A stretch of 64,000 nt of DNA, from the NCBI GenBank assembly GCA_050011195.1, contig JBEKJO010000011.1:1-64000 (forward strand), in the 5' to 3' direction. A program made the translations under genes and the position numbers. The number at the start of each line of letters is the position of its first letter. Positions within the stretch are counted from its first letter, which is position 1. Shown here piece by piece: positions 43,883 through 53,038 of this stretch. A model generated the notes under the pieces. That model was not told the DNA's origin, ran no database searches, and saw only the letters and a list, made by a program, of their open reading frames with translations. This DNA comes from PALSA-1440 sp050011195 (lineage in GTDB: Bacteria; Verrucomicrobiota; Verrucomicrobiia; Limisphaerales; UBA8199).

Positions 43883-43961
43883 CCCACAAGCCGTTCGAGG
43901 CTGCCGACTCGTGGATTCAGCGCCACCCGTTCCCGGAGCGGGGCGGGTGGTGTATTACTAT

Positions 43962-45659
43962 ATGCTGCGCCGTTATTGGATTAAGGGAGCGATCCTGGCC
44001 ACGAGCAGTTTGCTGGTGGCCGGATGCGGCTCCGCGCCGGGGCGCAAGTCAGCGCCGCAAAAGGAGCAGTCCGTCGTTTCCCTCAAGCCCGAGCGGGCGG
44101 ACGACCAGTCCACCGAGCGACTCACGGAGGCTCACGCCCACTACGCGGCCGGCGTCATTCATGAAATGGACGATGAGCCGCGCGCGGCCACGGATGAGTA
44201 TTGCCAGGCGGCCATGCTGGACCCGGATGACGCGTCGCTCATCCTTGAGGTGTCGGGCCGCCTGCTTCAGAATAAGCAACTGGAGAAAGCCCTTGAAGTC
44301 ACCACGCGCGCGGTCGCGCGGCCGAATGCCTCGGGTCAGATTTACGCGCGGCTGGGGCTGATTTATGCTCAGCTCGGCAAGCCTGACCAGGCAGCCGCCG
44401 CCAACCGCGCGGCGATCAAGAAATCGCCCGGTTCGCTCACCGGCTATCAGAACCTCTTCCAGAGTTCTTTGGGGAACAAACAGCCGCAAGAGGCGCTCAA
44501 AGTGCTCGATCAGGCCGCCCGGCAGCCGAATCCCGACGCCGGGTTCCTCATCGGCCTGGCGGAACTCTACACGAGCTTCGGCGTGCAGGTGCCGGCGCAA
44601 AAAGACAGCGCCAACGCGAAAGCCCTGGCCTTATTGAACCGGGCCGGGAAACTGGGTCCCGCCACTCCGCTGCTGCGCCTGAAGCTGGCGGACGGTTTCA
44701 ACCTGCTGGGCGAGGCGTCTAAAGCCGCGCAGTTCTACCTCGAAGTGCTCAAACACCCCCCCGATTTGCCTCTCATTGAGGAGCGGATCCATGCTAATCT
44801 GACCGCGCTCTATCTGCGGGGCAGCGATCACAAGCGAGCCGTCGAACAACTCCAGGCCATCCTGCGCGACGACCCGACCAACCCCCAGGCTTACTATTAC
44901 CTGGGCCGCCTTGCGCTCGAGGATAAGAAACCGGACGAGGCGGCCGACCATTTCCGCAAGGCGCTGCTGCTGAACCCGGATTTTGAATCCGGATATTACT
45001 TCCTGGCCATGGCGCAAATGGAGCAGAACAAAATCAGCGAGGCTCTGGCCACGCTCGACAAGGCGCGCCAGAAGTTTTCACCGAGCTTCGCTTTGGAGTT
45101 CTATACCGGGCTGGCCTTCAGCCGGCAAAAGGCCTACGCCGAAGCCCTTCAGCATTTCGTGTCCGCCGAAGTCATTGCCAAGGCCACCGACCCGAAACAG
45201 CTTGATGACGGCTTTTATTTCCAGGTGGGCGCAGCCTGCGAGCGCAAAGGCGATTACGCCCAGGCCGAACAGTATTTCCAAAAGTGTCTGCAGCTTGCGC
45301 CTGACTCCGCCGAAGTGATGAATTATCTGGGCTACATGTGGGCCGAGCATGGCCTGAAGCTCGACCAGGCGCGTGAACTGATCGAGAAAGCCGTCAAGGC
45401 GGAGCCGAAAAACGCGGCTTACCTCGACAGCCTGGCGTGGGTGCTCTTCAAACAGAACCAGCCCCAGGCGGCGCTGCCTTACGCCCTCAAAGCCGCCGAG
45501 CTGTCCGAGCAGCCCGACGCGACTGTGTACGACCACCTCGGCGACATTCAGGCCGCGCTCAAACAGATCGAGAAAGCGCGCGAGGCCTGGCGCAAATCGC
45601 TTTCCCTCGAGCCCAATGAGGAGGTCCGCAAAAAGCTCGGGTCGAGCGGCCTCAAATGA
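43962..45659 (+). CDS. TPR-repeat lipoprotein
   Basis: 565 residues from the ATG at 43962. The signal ends in LVAGC (lipidated C22). After a polar linker, at least nine TPR-type repeats run from about residue 55 to the end (for example YAAGVIHEMDDEPRAATDEY, AYYYLGRLALEDKKPDEAAD, ERKGDYAQAEQYFQKCLQLA and VMNYLGYMWAEHGLKLDQA). The YLGYMWAEHGLKLDQARELI stretch is common to large TPR lipoproteins thought to organise envelope protein complexes. A DUF2203 gene follows 36 bases later, suggesting co-transcription. Confidence 0.88.
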   Translation: MLRRYWIKGAILATSSLLVAGCGSAPGRKSAPQKEQSVVSLKPERADDQSTERLTEAHAHYAAGVIHEMDDEPRAATDEYCQAAMLDPDDASLILEVSGRLLQNKQLEKALEVTTRAVARPNASGQIYARLGLIYAQLGKPDQAAAANRAAIKKSPGSLTGYQNLFQSSLGNKQPQEALKVLDQAARQPNPDAGFLIGLAELYTSFGVQVPAQKDSANAKALALLNRAGKLGPATPLLRLKLADGFNLLGEASKAAQFYLEVLKHPPDLPLIEERIHANLTALYLRGSDHKRAVEQLQAILRDDPTNPQAYYYLGRLALEDKKPDEAADHFRKALLLNPDFESGYYFLAMAQMEQNKISEALATLDKARQKFSPSFALEFYTGLAFSRQKAYAEALQHFVSAEVIAKATDPKQLDDGFYFQVGAACERKGDYAQAEQYFQKCLQLAPDSAEVMNYLGYMWAEHGLKLDQARELIEKAVKAEPKNAAYLDSLAWVLFKQNQPQAALPYALKAAELSEQPDATVYDHLGDIQAALKQIEKAREAWRKSLSLEPNEEVRKKLGSSGLK

Positions 45660-45695
45660 GGTTGAGGAACGGCCAAGTATCCCAAGCGAAGAATC

Positions 45696-46079
45696 ATGGC
45701 CAACCAGTTTCGGAAGCATTACACCCGCGACGAAGCCCGGGCCTTGCTGCCCCAAATCCGGCAGTGGCTGAAGCGGATTGCTCAACTGCACGCCGATCTG
45801 GAGAAATTGGAGGGGCGTCTGAGCGGATTGATGTCCCCCGGCTGCGACCTCGGCGGCGAATTGGTCAACCGGTGGGTCAGAACCCTCGCCGACCTGGAAG
45901 AGGTATTGGTCGAATTTCAGCGGCGTCAAATCCAGGTCAAGGACATTGACCGCGGGCTGGTCGATTTCCCGGCCATCATCGGCGGCAAAGAAGTGTTCCT
46001 GTGTTGGGAGCAGGACGAGGAGGACATCGAATTCTGGCACGAACTGGATGCCGGTTATGCGGGGCGGGAACGGTTGTAG
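45696..46079 (+). CDS. DUF2203 family protein
   Basis: A 127-residue cytoplasmic protein. N-terminal HYTRDEARALLPQIRQWLKR begins a long helical hairpin. C-terminal VKDIDRGLVDFPAIIGGKEV, then LCWEQDEEDIEFWHELDAGY, is the DUF2203 signature (DxGxVDFP...CWxxxEExIxFWH). The biochemical role is not established. It is the last gene before the ABC operon, separated by 255 bases. Confidence 0.88.
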   Translation: MANQFRKHYTRDEARALLPQIRQWLKRIAQLHADLEKLEGRLSGLMSPGCDLGGELVNRWVRTLADLEEVLVEFQRRQIQVKDIDRGLVDFPAIIGGKEVFLCWEQDEEDIEFWHELDAGYAGRERL

Positions 46080-46334
46080 GGCGCGCGAAGCGACAAAAAC
46101 AGCGGCCCGGCAAGCGAATCGTCCTGTGCCCCAGGATTCCAGGACTCCAGCCCTCCCGATTGCCCCGCGCGCTTTTTTTGAACGTTAACCCGCCAAACCA
46201 ATCCAAAAATGCCGAAAAGGCCCCGCGGCCTGTAACGGCGCGGGCCGACGGTACTTTGTGAAAAAACCAGTTTACAAGTGCGCCGGAACTCGCTATTCCG
46301 ACCGTTCATTTCGGAGAGAAATGGAACATGTACT

Positions 46335-47291
46335 ATGATTAAGGTTCAAAATCTGGCTAAAGCTTTCGGGACCAAACGGGCTGTGGATGACGTTTCGTTC
46401 TCGGTGGACCGGGGCGAAGTGCTGGGCTTTCTCGGCCCCAACGGCGCCGGCAAATCCACCACCATGCGCATGATCACAGGCTTTTTGTCGCCGTCCGGCG
46501 GCTCGGTGACCGTGGGGGGCTTCGACCTGGCGGAGCACCCGATTCAGGCGCGGCGGCTCATCGGCTACCTGCCGGAAAACGCGCCGGCCTACACGGACAT
46601 GACGGTCCACGGATTCCTCAACTTCGCGGCGGAAATCCGCGGCTTGCGCGGCGACGCGCGGAAGAAGGCCGTCAACCGAGTGGTCGAGATGTGCTTCCTC
46701 GAATCAGTGCTGCATCAAAGCGTCGAGACGCTCTCCAAAGGGTATCGCCATCGCACCTGTTTCGCCCAATCCATCATTCATGATCCCGATGTACTGGTGC
46801 TCGACGAGCCGACTGACGGGCTGGACCCGAACCAGAAACACGAGGTGCGGCAGTTGATCCGGCGGATGGGCGAGAAGAAGGCGATTATCTTCTCGACGCA
46901 CATCCTGGAGGAGGTTGATGCCGCCTGCTCGCGGGCGATCATCATTGACCGCGGCAAGATCGTCGCCAACGGCACGCCGCAAGAGCTGCGGCAGAAGTCG
47001 GAATGGGCCGGGGCCGTGACGCTGCGGGTCAAAGGCGTGGCCTCGAGCGCGGTGACCACGAAGCTGTATCAGGTGCCGCTGGTCAAGCGGGTGACCGTGG
47101 TGGACGAAAAAGACGGTCATGTGACCGTGCGGGCCTTCCCGAAGGCCGGCGCGAACGGCGCGCTGGCCCAAGCCATCGGCGAGGCGGCCCACGAGTGGCA
47201 CATCGAGCAACTGCAGGCCGAGGAAGGCCGCCTGGATGAGGTTTTCCGGAGCATTACCATGCCGGACACGGTGAAGGAGGCAGCGAAATGA
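46335..47291 (+). CDS. ABC transporter ATP-binding protein (GldA/ABC-2 type)
   Basis: The start is the ATG at 46335 (MIKVQNLAKAFG). 318 residues: Walker A GPNGAGKST at 34-42, signature LSKGYRHRTCFAQ in place of LSGGQ (LSKGYRQRVGLAQ is usual in this subfamily, so HRTCFAQ is slightly unusual), and Walker B LVLDEPTDGLDP. A ~70-residue C-terminal extension follows the ATPase core, as in GldA-like proteins. With the next three genes it forms the ABC-2/GldF/GldG/DUF4340 set that in Bacteroidetes includes gliding-motility proteins. In Verrucomicrobia the cargo is unknown. The stop overlaps the permease start by 4 bases (ATGA). Confidence 0.93.
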   Translation: MIKVQNLAKAFGTKRAVDDVSFSVDRGEVLGFLGPNGAGKSTTMRMITGFLSPSGGSVTVGGFDLAEHPIQARRLIGYLPENAPAYTDMTVHGFLNFAAEIRGLRGDARKKAVNRVVEMCFLESVLHQSVETLSKGYRHRTCFAQSIIHDPDVLVLDEPTDGLDPNQKHEVRQLIRRMGEKKAIIFSTHILEEVDAACSRAIIIDRGKIVANGTPQELRQKSEWAGAVTLRVKGVASSAVTTKLYQVPLVKRVTVVDEKDGHVTVRAFPKAGANGALAQAIGEAAHEWHIEQLQAEEGRLDEVFRSITMPDTVKEAAK

Positions 47292-48034
47292 ATCCCTGGC
47301 GAAACATCTGGACCATTACCAAACGCGAGTTGGGCGCCTATTTCACGTCGCCACTCGCCTATGTCTTCATCGTGATCTTCCTGCTGCTATGCGGGTTCTT
47401 CACGTTCTTCGTGGGCGGGTTTTTCGAGCGGCAGGAAGCCTCCTTGGTTCGGCCATTCTTCGACTGGCATCCGTGGTTCTACCTCTTCCTCGTGCCGGCG
47501 GTGGGCATGCGCCTGTGGGCCGAGGAGCGGCGGGTGGGCACCCTCGAGTTGCTGCTGACCATGCCCATCACTGCCTGGCAGGCCATCGTCGGGAAGTTCT
47601 TGGCCTCGTGGCTCTTCTTAGCCTTGGCCCTGGTGCTCACTTTTCCGGTGGTGCTTACTGTTAACTACCTTGGCCACCCGGACAACGGAGTGATCCTGAC
47701 GGCCTACGTCGGGAGCTGGCTGATGGCGGGCGCCTACCTGGCCATCAGTTGCGTCACTTCCGCGTTGACGCGCAGCCAGGTCGTCAGCTTCATCATTTCC
47801 CTGGTGGTGTGCCTGTTCTTGATCCTGGCCGGGTTCCCCCCGGTCATCAACGTCCTCGAACAGTTCGCCCGGCCCTGGCTGGTGGACATGGTCACATCCT
47901 TCAGCGTGATGACCCATTTCGAGGGGTTCCAAAAAGGCGTGCTCGACTCGCGCGACATTCTCTTTTTCCTCTCGGTTATCGGGTTCTCACTCTTTACGAC
48001 CAGTGTGATCCTGCGCACCCATCGCGCGGGCTGA
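47288..48034 (+). CDS. ABC-2 type permease (GldF-like)
   Basis: A 248-residue integral membrane protein with six membrane segments, beginning with TKRELGAYFTSPLAYVFIVI and WFYLFLVPAVGMRLWAEERR. The EERRVGTLELLLTMPITAWQ loop is the conserved cytoplasmic motif of ABC-2/GldF permeases that contacts the ATPase. Further segments include LASWLFLALALVLTFPVVLT and VVSFIISLVVCLFLILAGFP. It overlaps the ATPase gene by 4 bases; the GldG-like gene begins 16 bases after it with AAAGGGAGG as its ribosome-binding site. Confidence 0.93.
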   Translation: MNPWRNIWTITKRELGAYFTSPLAYVFIVIFLLLCGFFTFFVGGFFERQEASLVRPFFDWHPWFYLFLVPAVGMRLWAEERRVGTLELLLTMPITAWQAIVGKFLASWLFLALALVLTFPVVLTVNYLGHPDNGVILTAYVGSWLMAGAYLAISCVTSALTRSQVVSFIISLVVCLFLILAGFPPVINVLEQFARPWLVDMVTSFSVMTHFEGFQKGVLDSRDILFFLSVIGFSLFTTSVILRTHRAG

Positions 48035-48050
48035 GAAAAGGGAGGCATCG

Positions 48051-49970
48051 ATGCAAAAGAAATCGCTTCAGACAATTCTCTATTCGACCGCCGGCGTTCT
48101 GGTGATGCTGGTCATTTTGATTGCGTTCAACTTCATCGCCGGCACAGCGCGCACGCGCCTGGACCTGACGCAGGAGAAGGCCTACACCCTGTCCGCTGGC
48201 ACCAAGGCCATCCTCAAGAAGCTGGATACGCCGGTCACCCTCCGCTTTTACTGCACGCAAAGCGAGAGCGCGACGCCCGACACGGTGTATCTCAAGGGTT
48301 ATGCGCGCAAGGTCGAGGACCTGCTGACCGAATACAAACAGGTCGCCGGCAGCAAGCTCAAGATCGAGAAATACGACCCGCAGCCGGATTCCGACGCCGA
48401 AGACTCGGCGCGGTTGGACGGCATCGAACCGAAACCGCTGCCTGGCGCCGACCGGTTCTATCTCGGCCTGGCCGTCAAGTGCGCCGATGAAGTGCAATCC
48501 ATTCCGTTCCTGGAGCCCACCCGCGAACGCCTGCTCGAATACGATGTCACTCGCGCCATCGTCCGTGCGGAAACGCCGGAGAAGCCGACCATCGGCCTCC
48601 TGAGCCCGCTGCCGGTCTTCGGGATGCCTGCCAATCCGATGATGATGCAGATGGGCCAACAGGGCAGCCAGCCCTGGACCATCGTCACCGAGCTCAAGAA
48701 CGATTTCAACGTCAAGCGCGTGGGCATGGATGTGGATAAGATTGACGATGACATCAAGCTGCTGCTGGTCATCGCCCCAAAGGATATTTCCGACAAGGCC
48801 CAGTATGCCATTGACCAGTTCATCATGCGGGGCGGCAAGCTGCTGGCCTTCCTCGATGCGCAGTGCCTGGCGGACAACCGCCAGCAAAACCAGATGATGG
48901 CCAACATGGGCGGGGGCGGTTCATCGCTGGACAAGCTCGTCAAAGCCTGGGGGATTCAGTTCGATACCAGCAAGGTCGTGGCCGACCTGCAATATAAAAT
49001 GCAATTGCGCGGGCGCAACGGCGAGCCGCAGGAAGCGCCGGCCTGGCTTAACCTGACTCGATCGGCCATGGACACGAACGACGTGGCCACCAGCCAGATC
49101 GGCGACGTCTGGCTGCCCTTGTGCGGGGCCTTCACCGGCACCCCGGTGGCCGGGCTGAAGGAGACCGTGCTGCTGCAAAGCTCCAAGGACTCCCAGTTGG
49201 TGGACGCCATGCTCGCCAATTTCTCGGGCGACAACGTTCTAAAAGAGTTCAAGCCCTCTGGCGTGAACTACAAGCTCGCGATTCGCCTCACCGGCAAGTT
49301 CAAGACTGCCTTCCCCGATGGCGCGCCGCCGGACAAGAAAGACGAAGGCGAGAAGAAGGATGAGAAGAAGCCGGACGAGAAGAAACCCAATGATTCGCTC
49401 AAGGAAACCAAAGGCGACAACGCCGTGGTGCTGTTTGGCGATGCCGATTTGCTCTACGATCCGTTCACGATACGCCGGATGGACAGCCCGTTTGGCGCCT
49501 TGCAGATGGCCATGAACGCCAATCTGAGCCTGGCCCAGAACCTCGTCGAGCAAATGACCGGTGACAGCAATCTTATTGCCGTCCGCAGCCGGGCGACCCT
49601 GAACCGCCCTTTCGAGAAGGTGCAGAAAATGGAAGCCGCGGCTAACGAGAAATTCCAGGGTGAGATCAAGCGGCTCCAGGAGAGCAGAGACGAAGCCCAG
49701 CGCAAGATCAACGAGTTGCAGGCGCAGAAGAAGGACAAAGACCAGCGCTTCATTCTGTCGCCCGAACAGCGGGTCGAGCTGGAGAAGCTCCGCAAGGAAG
49801 AAGCCGATACCGGCAAGCGCCTCAGGCAAGTGCAGAAAGACCTGCGCAACGAAGTTGTCTCCATGCAGAACTGGATTAAGTGGATCAATGTTCTGGCCGT
49901 GCCGCTGGCGGTGACGGCCACAGGCATCGTCATTGCGATTGTTAACCGCAGAAGGACTTCGGCAAAATGA
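48051..49970 (+). CDS. GldG-like periplasmic-domain ABC transport protein
   Basis: A 639-residue protein with an N-terminal membrane segment (SAGVLVMLVILIAFNFIAG type, about 11-30) and a C-terminal one (about 608-632, INVLAVPLAVTATGIVIAIV). The large loop faces the periplasm and begins with TRLDLTQEKAYTLSAGTKAI, the GldG/DUF7088 signature. A ThuA/GATase-like fold part follows (KLLLVIAPKDISDKAQYAID). Its distal part has a Lys/Glu/Asp-rich low-complexity stretch (about 425-450, DKKDEGEKKDEKKPDEKK) and then a coiled coil (about 530-595). It probably couples the ABC unit to an envelope partner. The stop overlaps the DUF4340 start by 4 bases. Confidence 0.9.
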   Translation: MQKKSLQTILYSTAGVLVMLVILIAFNFIAGTARTRLDLTQEKAYTLSAGTKAILKKLDTPVTLRFYCTQSESATPDTVYLKGYARKVEDLLTEYKQVAGSKLKIEKYDPQPDSDAEDSARLDGIEPKPLPGADRFYLGLAVKCADEVQSIPFLEPTRERLLEYDVTRAIVRAETPEKPTIGLLSPLPVFGMPANPMMMQMGQQGSQPWTIVTELKNDFNVKRVGMDVDKIDDDIKLLLVIAPKDISDKAQYAIDQFIMRGGKLLAFLDAQCLADNRQQNQMMANMGGGGSSLDKLVKAWGIQFDTSKVVADLQYKMQLRGRNGEPQEAPAWLNLTRSAMDTNDVATSQIGDVWLPLCGAFTGTPVAGLKETVLLQSSKDSQLVDAMLANFSGDNVLKEFKPSGVNYKLAIRLTGKFKTAFPDGAPPDKKDEGEKKDEKKPDEKKPNDSLKETKGDNAVVLFGDADLLYDPFTIRRMDSPFGALQMAMNANLSLAQNLVEQMTGDSNLIAVRSRATLNRPFEKVQKMEAAANEKFQGEIKRLQESRDEAQRKINELQAQKKDKDQRFILSPEQRVELEKLRKEEADTGKRLRQVQKDLRNEVVSMQNWIKWINVLAVPLAVTATGIVIAIVNRRRTSAK

Positions 49971-51244
49971 ATCGGAAACAGCTCTTTATCCTACTGGTGT
50001 TGGTCGTCGTGTTGGGCATCGCCGGACTGGTTGTTTACCAGCGCAACCAGACCTCGTGGCAGGGGGGCGGCCGCCAGGGCGCCGCGCTGAAACTCCTCGG
50101 CGATCTGCCGGTCAATGACGTTGCGGCCATCGTGATCAAAGGCGGCACGAATCAACTGGACCTTGTGAAGAAGGACGGTTTGTGGCGGGTAAAGCAGCGC
50201 AATGAGTACCCGGCGAACTTCTCGGAGTCACCCGGCGACGGGCGCCCTTCGATTAGCGGCTTCCTGCTCAAAGCCGCCGACCTTAAGGCTGTCCAGACCG
50301 AAGAAATCGGTCCCTCGCAGTTGGGCCGTTACAAGCTGCTCCCTCCCGGGCCGGCGACCAACACCGCCGTCCTGGTCGAACTCCGCGACCAGAACGGCAA
50401 GGTGATCAAGTCACTGCTGCTGGGCAAAACCCACATGCGCAAATCCGAGGGCCGCCCTTCGCCGATGGGTGAGATGGGTGACAACGAAGGCTGGCCCGAT
50501 GGCCGCTATGTCATGGTTGGCACGGGAGCCAAGACCGTCGCCGTGGTGTCAGATCCTCTGAGCAACCTCGAAGCCAAACCCGACCAGTGGCTGAACAAGG
50601 ACTTCTTCAAAGTGGAGAAAATCCGCTTGATAGCCGTGGCGTATCCCGTGGCCACGAACTCGTGGAAAGTCACGCGTGAAACCGAAGCCACCAGCGACTG
50701 GAAATTGGCCGAGGCCAAAGCCGGGGAACAACTCGACTCTTCCAAAACCTCCAGCTTTTCGTATGCCCTGAATTCGCCGAGCTTTAACGATGTCCTGCCT
50801 GCCGACACGAAGCCGGAGCAAACCGGCCTGGACAAGCCCACCGTCATCACGCTCGATACCTTCGACAACTTCACTTACACCCTCAAGGTCGGACAGAAGA
50901 CCAACGACAATCTCCCGATGGTTGTCGCCGTAACGGCGCAGCTCCCCAAGGAGCGCACCCCCGGCAAGGACGAAAAGCCCGAGGACAAAGCCCGGCTCGA
51001 CAAGGAATTCAAGGAGCAACAGAAGAAGTTCGAAGACAAGCTGAGCCAGGAGAAGGGCTTCGAGAAGTGGGTCTATCTCGTCTCCAACTGGACGGTCGAT
51101 TCGCTGCTCAAAGACCGCGCCCAGCTCCTCGTCGAAAAGAAAGAGGAACCGAAGAAAGACGAGAAGCCCGCTGCGACCAACTCCTCGAAAACGGAAGAGT
51201 CGCCGGCGCTGCCGACGGAGCCCGAGCCGGACGAGAAGCAGTGA
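49967..51244 (+). CDS. DUF4340 domain protein
   Basis: A 425-residue protein with one N-terminal membrane segment (LFILLVLVVVLGIAGLVVY) and a periplasmic part. NDVAAIVIKGGTNQLDLVKK, then GLWRVKQRNEYPAN, matches the opening of DUF4340. TVITLDTFDNFTYTLKVGQK is a later repeat of the fold. The tail is rich in Lys, Glu and Pro (EKKEEPKKDEKPAATNSSKT), like that of the preceding GldG-like protein, so the two may share an unstructured interaction region. DUF4340 proteins almost always follow GldG-type genes, but their role is unknown. It is the last gene of the operon. Confidence 0.88.
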   Translation: MNRKQLFILLVLVVVLGIAGLVVYQRNQTSWQGGGRQGAALKLLGDLPVNDVAAIVIKGGTNQLDLVKKDGLWRVKQRNEYPANFSESPGDGRPSISGFLLKAADLKAVQTEEIGPSQLGRYKLLPPGPATNTAVLVELRDQNGKVIKSLLLGKTHMRKSEGRPSPMGEMGDNEGWPDGRYVMVGTGAKTVAVVSDPLSNLEAKPDQWLNKDFFKVEKIRLIAVAYPVATNSWKVTRETEATSDWKLAEAKAGEQLDSSKTSSFSYALNSPSFNDVLPADTKPEQTGLDKPTVITLDTFDNFTYTLKVGQKTNDNLPMVVAVTAQLPKERTPGKDEKPEDKARLDKEFKEQQKKFEDKLSQEKGFEKWVYLVSNWTVDSLLKDRAQLLVEKKEEPKKDEKPAATNSSKTEESPALPTEPEPDEKQ

Positions 51245-51246
51245 TT

Positions 51247-51264
51247 CCCGACCCCGCGGTCGGG
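51247..51264 (+). terminator. possible terminator hairpin after the ABC/GldG operon
   Basis: CCCGACC-CCGC-GGTCGGG, a perfect 7-bp stem starting 2 bases past the stop codon. No T-run follows, so it may be only an mRNA-stabilising hairpin. Confidence 0.4.
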
Positions 51265-51516
51265 ATGGGCGGCTGACACGCAAGAGCGCCAAGGCAGCAT
51301 CTTTCCCCCTCGCTCCGATTCCTCGGCGGCCTGTGGGGGGGCTTCGTTGTTCACTTCATCCGCAAACCAGCCGGCACGCCGGAAGTCCGCGTCCACAGCG
51401 CAGCGGGCCATGCTGGCTGTCAACCGATGCGGCTTCCGCTCGCGTGGCATAGGTCGTGCGGTTCGCCAGAGCGAATATTCAGTTCAGATTGGTTCGGTGG
51501 CGGGAAGTTATCGCGT

Positions 51517-52338
51517 ATGAATGCCTTTAGAGTCCATCATCACGCCGCAGCCAGGCTGTGGTGGTTAACCCTGGCAGCATTATTGATGCGGCCCCTCGGT
51601 GCCTTGGGGGCGACTGAGGATAGATTTGATGTGCTTCAAATCGGGACACGAACGTACACAAATGTGACAGTCACCACCAAGGCCAAGAACTACATCTTCA
51701 TCCTCCATGCTGGCGGCATGACCAGCCTCAAGACCGCCGAGCTCCCGCCCGACCTCCAGCAGAAGCTCGGCTATGCAGCCGCTCCGGCTTCGAAGGCGCC
51801 GACCAACACCGCAACCGTCTGGGCGAAGAAGGAACTCGCCAGGATCGACGTGCCGCAAATCAGGGACCTGAGGAAGCAACTGCAACAATGGCGTGCAGGT
51901 CCCCCGGCGCGCTTGGCGGCAATGGCCTGGATCGGTCCCAAGCCGAACTGGACCGTGTTGGGAATCGTGCTGCTGCTTTGTCTGTTGCTTTATCTGTTCT
52001 ATTCCTATTGCTGCATGTTGATTTGCCGGAAGACCGGCCACCCGCCGGGCATTTGGGTCTGGTTGCCGTTGTTGAAGCTGTTTCCGATGCTCCGCGCCGC
52101 CGGCATGTCCGGCTGGTGGTTTCTGGCTTGCTTCGTGCCGGTGCTCAACCTCGTGCCGCTGATTCTTTGGCCGCTGAAGATTGCCAAGGCACGCGGCAAG
52201 AGCGTCTGGGTCGGGGTTCTGCTGCTCCTGCCGGTCACCAACCTGTTCGCTTTTCTATATCTTGCCTTTTCCGACGGCGCTTCTGGAGAAGAGGACGAAG
52301 GCCCCGAGCCGAAAGTGATGTCTCTGCAGACGGCCTGA
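51517..52338 (+). CDS. DUF5684-like membrane protein with signal peptide
   Basis: About 273 residues from the ATG at 51517. The signal sequence is LWWLTLAALLMRPLGALGA. A polar ectodomain (about 30-145) includes FDVLQIGTRTYTNVTVTTKA, which resembles a short SHD1/SLA1-like strand region. A membrane segment follows (TVLGIVLLLCLLLYLFYSYC). Next is the DUF5684-like pattern CRKTGHPPGIWVWLPLLKLF, then PMLRAAGMSGWWFLACFVPV and WPLKIAKARGKSVWVGVLLL, with three or four more membrane segments. DUF5684 appears in many bacteria without known function. The gene is convergent with dtd, 8 bases apart. Confidence 0.72.
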   Translation: MNAFRVHHHAAARLWWLTLAALLMRPLGALGATEDRFDVLQIGTRTYTNVTVTTKAKNYIFILHAGGMTSLKTAELPPDLQQKLGYAAAPASKAPTNTATVWAKKELARIDVPQIRDLRKQLQQWRAGPPARLAAMAWIGPKPNWTVLGIVLLLCLLLYLFYSYCCMLICRKTGHPPGIWVWLPLLKLFPMLRAAGMSGWWFLACFVPVLNLVPLILWPLKIAKARGKSVWVGVLLLLPVTNLFAFLYLAFSDGASGEEDEGPEPKVMSLQTA

Positions 52339-52346
52339 CCTGATCA

Positions 52347-52799
52347 CTACTCCCGCGTCTTGGAATCAATGATGATCGTCACCGGCCCATCGTTGGTGAG
52401 ACTCACCTGCATCTCCGCCCCGAAGTCGCCTGTTTCGACCGGCCTGCCCAGATCCTGCGTCAGCCGGGCGATGAATTGCTGATACAACGGCACGGCGACT
52501 TCCGGCCGGGCCGCGCGGCTGTAGGAAGGCCGGTTTCCTTTCTTCGTGCTGGCGAACAGGGTGAATTGGCTGACCAGCACGATGCCGCCCTGCACGTCCT
52601 GCACCGAGCGGTTCATCACGCCGTTCTCGTCATCGAACACGCGCAGCCGGACAATCTTGCCGCTCAGCCATTCGATGTCTTCCACCGTGTCGGCTTCCTC
52701 GACGGCCAGCAGCACCGCCAGTCCGTTTTGGATCGCGCCTTTGACGACGCCATCAATGCTGACTTTGGCTTCGGCGACCCGTTGAATGACGGCGCGCAT
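52347..52799 (-). CDS. dtd: D-aminoacyl-tRNA deacylase
   Basis: A 150-residue enzyme that removes D-amino acids wrongly attached to tRNA, protecting translation. MRAVIQRVAEAKVSIDG is the family start. SQFTLFASTKKGNRPSY holds the SQFTL motif and NDGPVTIIIDS the C-terminal NxGPVT motif that together shape the active site of the dimer. The length is typical. The ATG overlaps the stop of the small membrane protein gene by one base (TGATG), so translation of the two is coupled. Confidence 0.96.
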   Translation of the reverse strand: MRAVIQRVAEAKVSIDGVVKGAIQNGLAVLLAVEEADTVEDIEWLSGKIVRLRVFDDENGVMNRSVQDVQGGIVLVSQFTLFASTKKGNRPSYSRAARPEVAVPLYQQFIARLTQDLGRPVETGDFGAEMQVSLTNDGPVTIIIDSKTRE

Positions 52800-52963
52800 C
52801 AGTGGGATTTCTTCGGCAAACAGCCCAGCTTTGCGAACGCAACCGCGTAGGTCAGGAACCCCACAATCAGCAGCCAGGGTTCACCCCTGACGGCCAGCAA
52901 AATGCCCCAGCCCAGCATCAGGGCGATGACCAGGTACGCAAGGATTGCCAGAAGGAACTTCAT
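52799..52963 (-). CDS. 54-residue membrane protein, translationally coupled to dtd
   Basis: Read from the ATG at 52963: MKFLLAILAYLVIALMLGWG, then ILLAVRGEPWLLIVGFLTYA and a short tail VAFAKLGCLPKKSH. Two hydrophobic segments (about 3-24 and 30-45) joined by a short RGEP turn form a hairpin in the membrane. Its TGA overlaps the dtd ATG by one base. The family is not recognised. Confidence 0.65.
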   Translation of the reverse strand: MKFLLAILAYLVIALMLGWGILLAVRGEPWLLIVGFLTYAVAFAKLGCLPKKSH

Positions 52964-53038
52964 GCAGGGATGTTACCGCCATTCCGCTTTGGCGCAAGTC
53001 CGCCGGTGTGGGGCAGACCCGAATCTGCGGTTAGCCCC

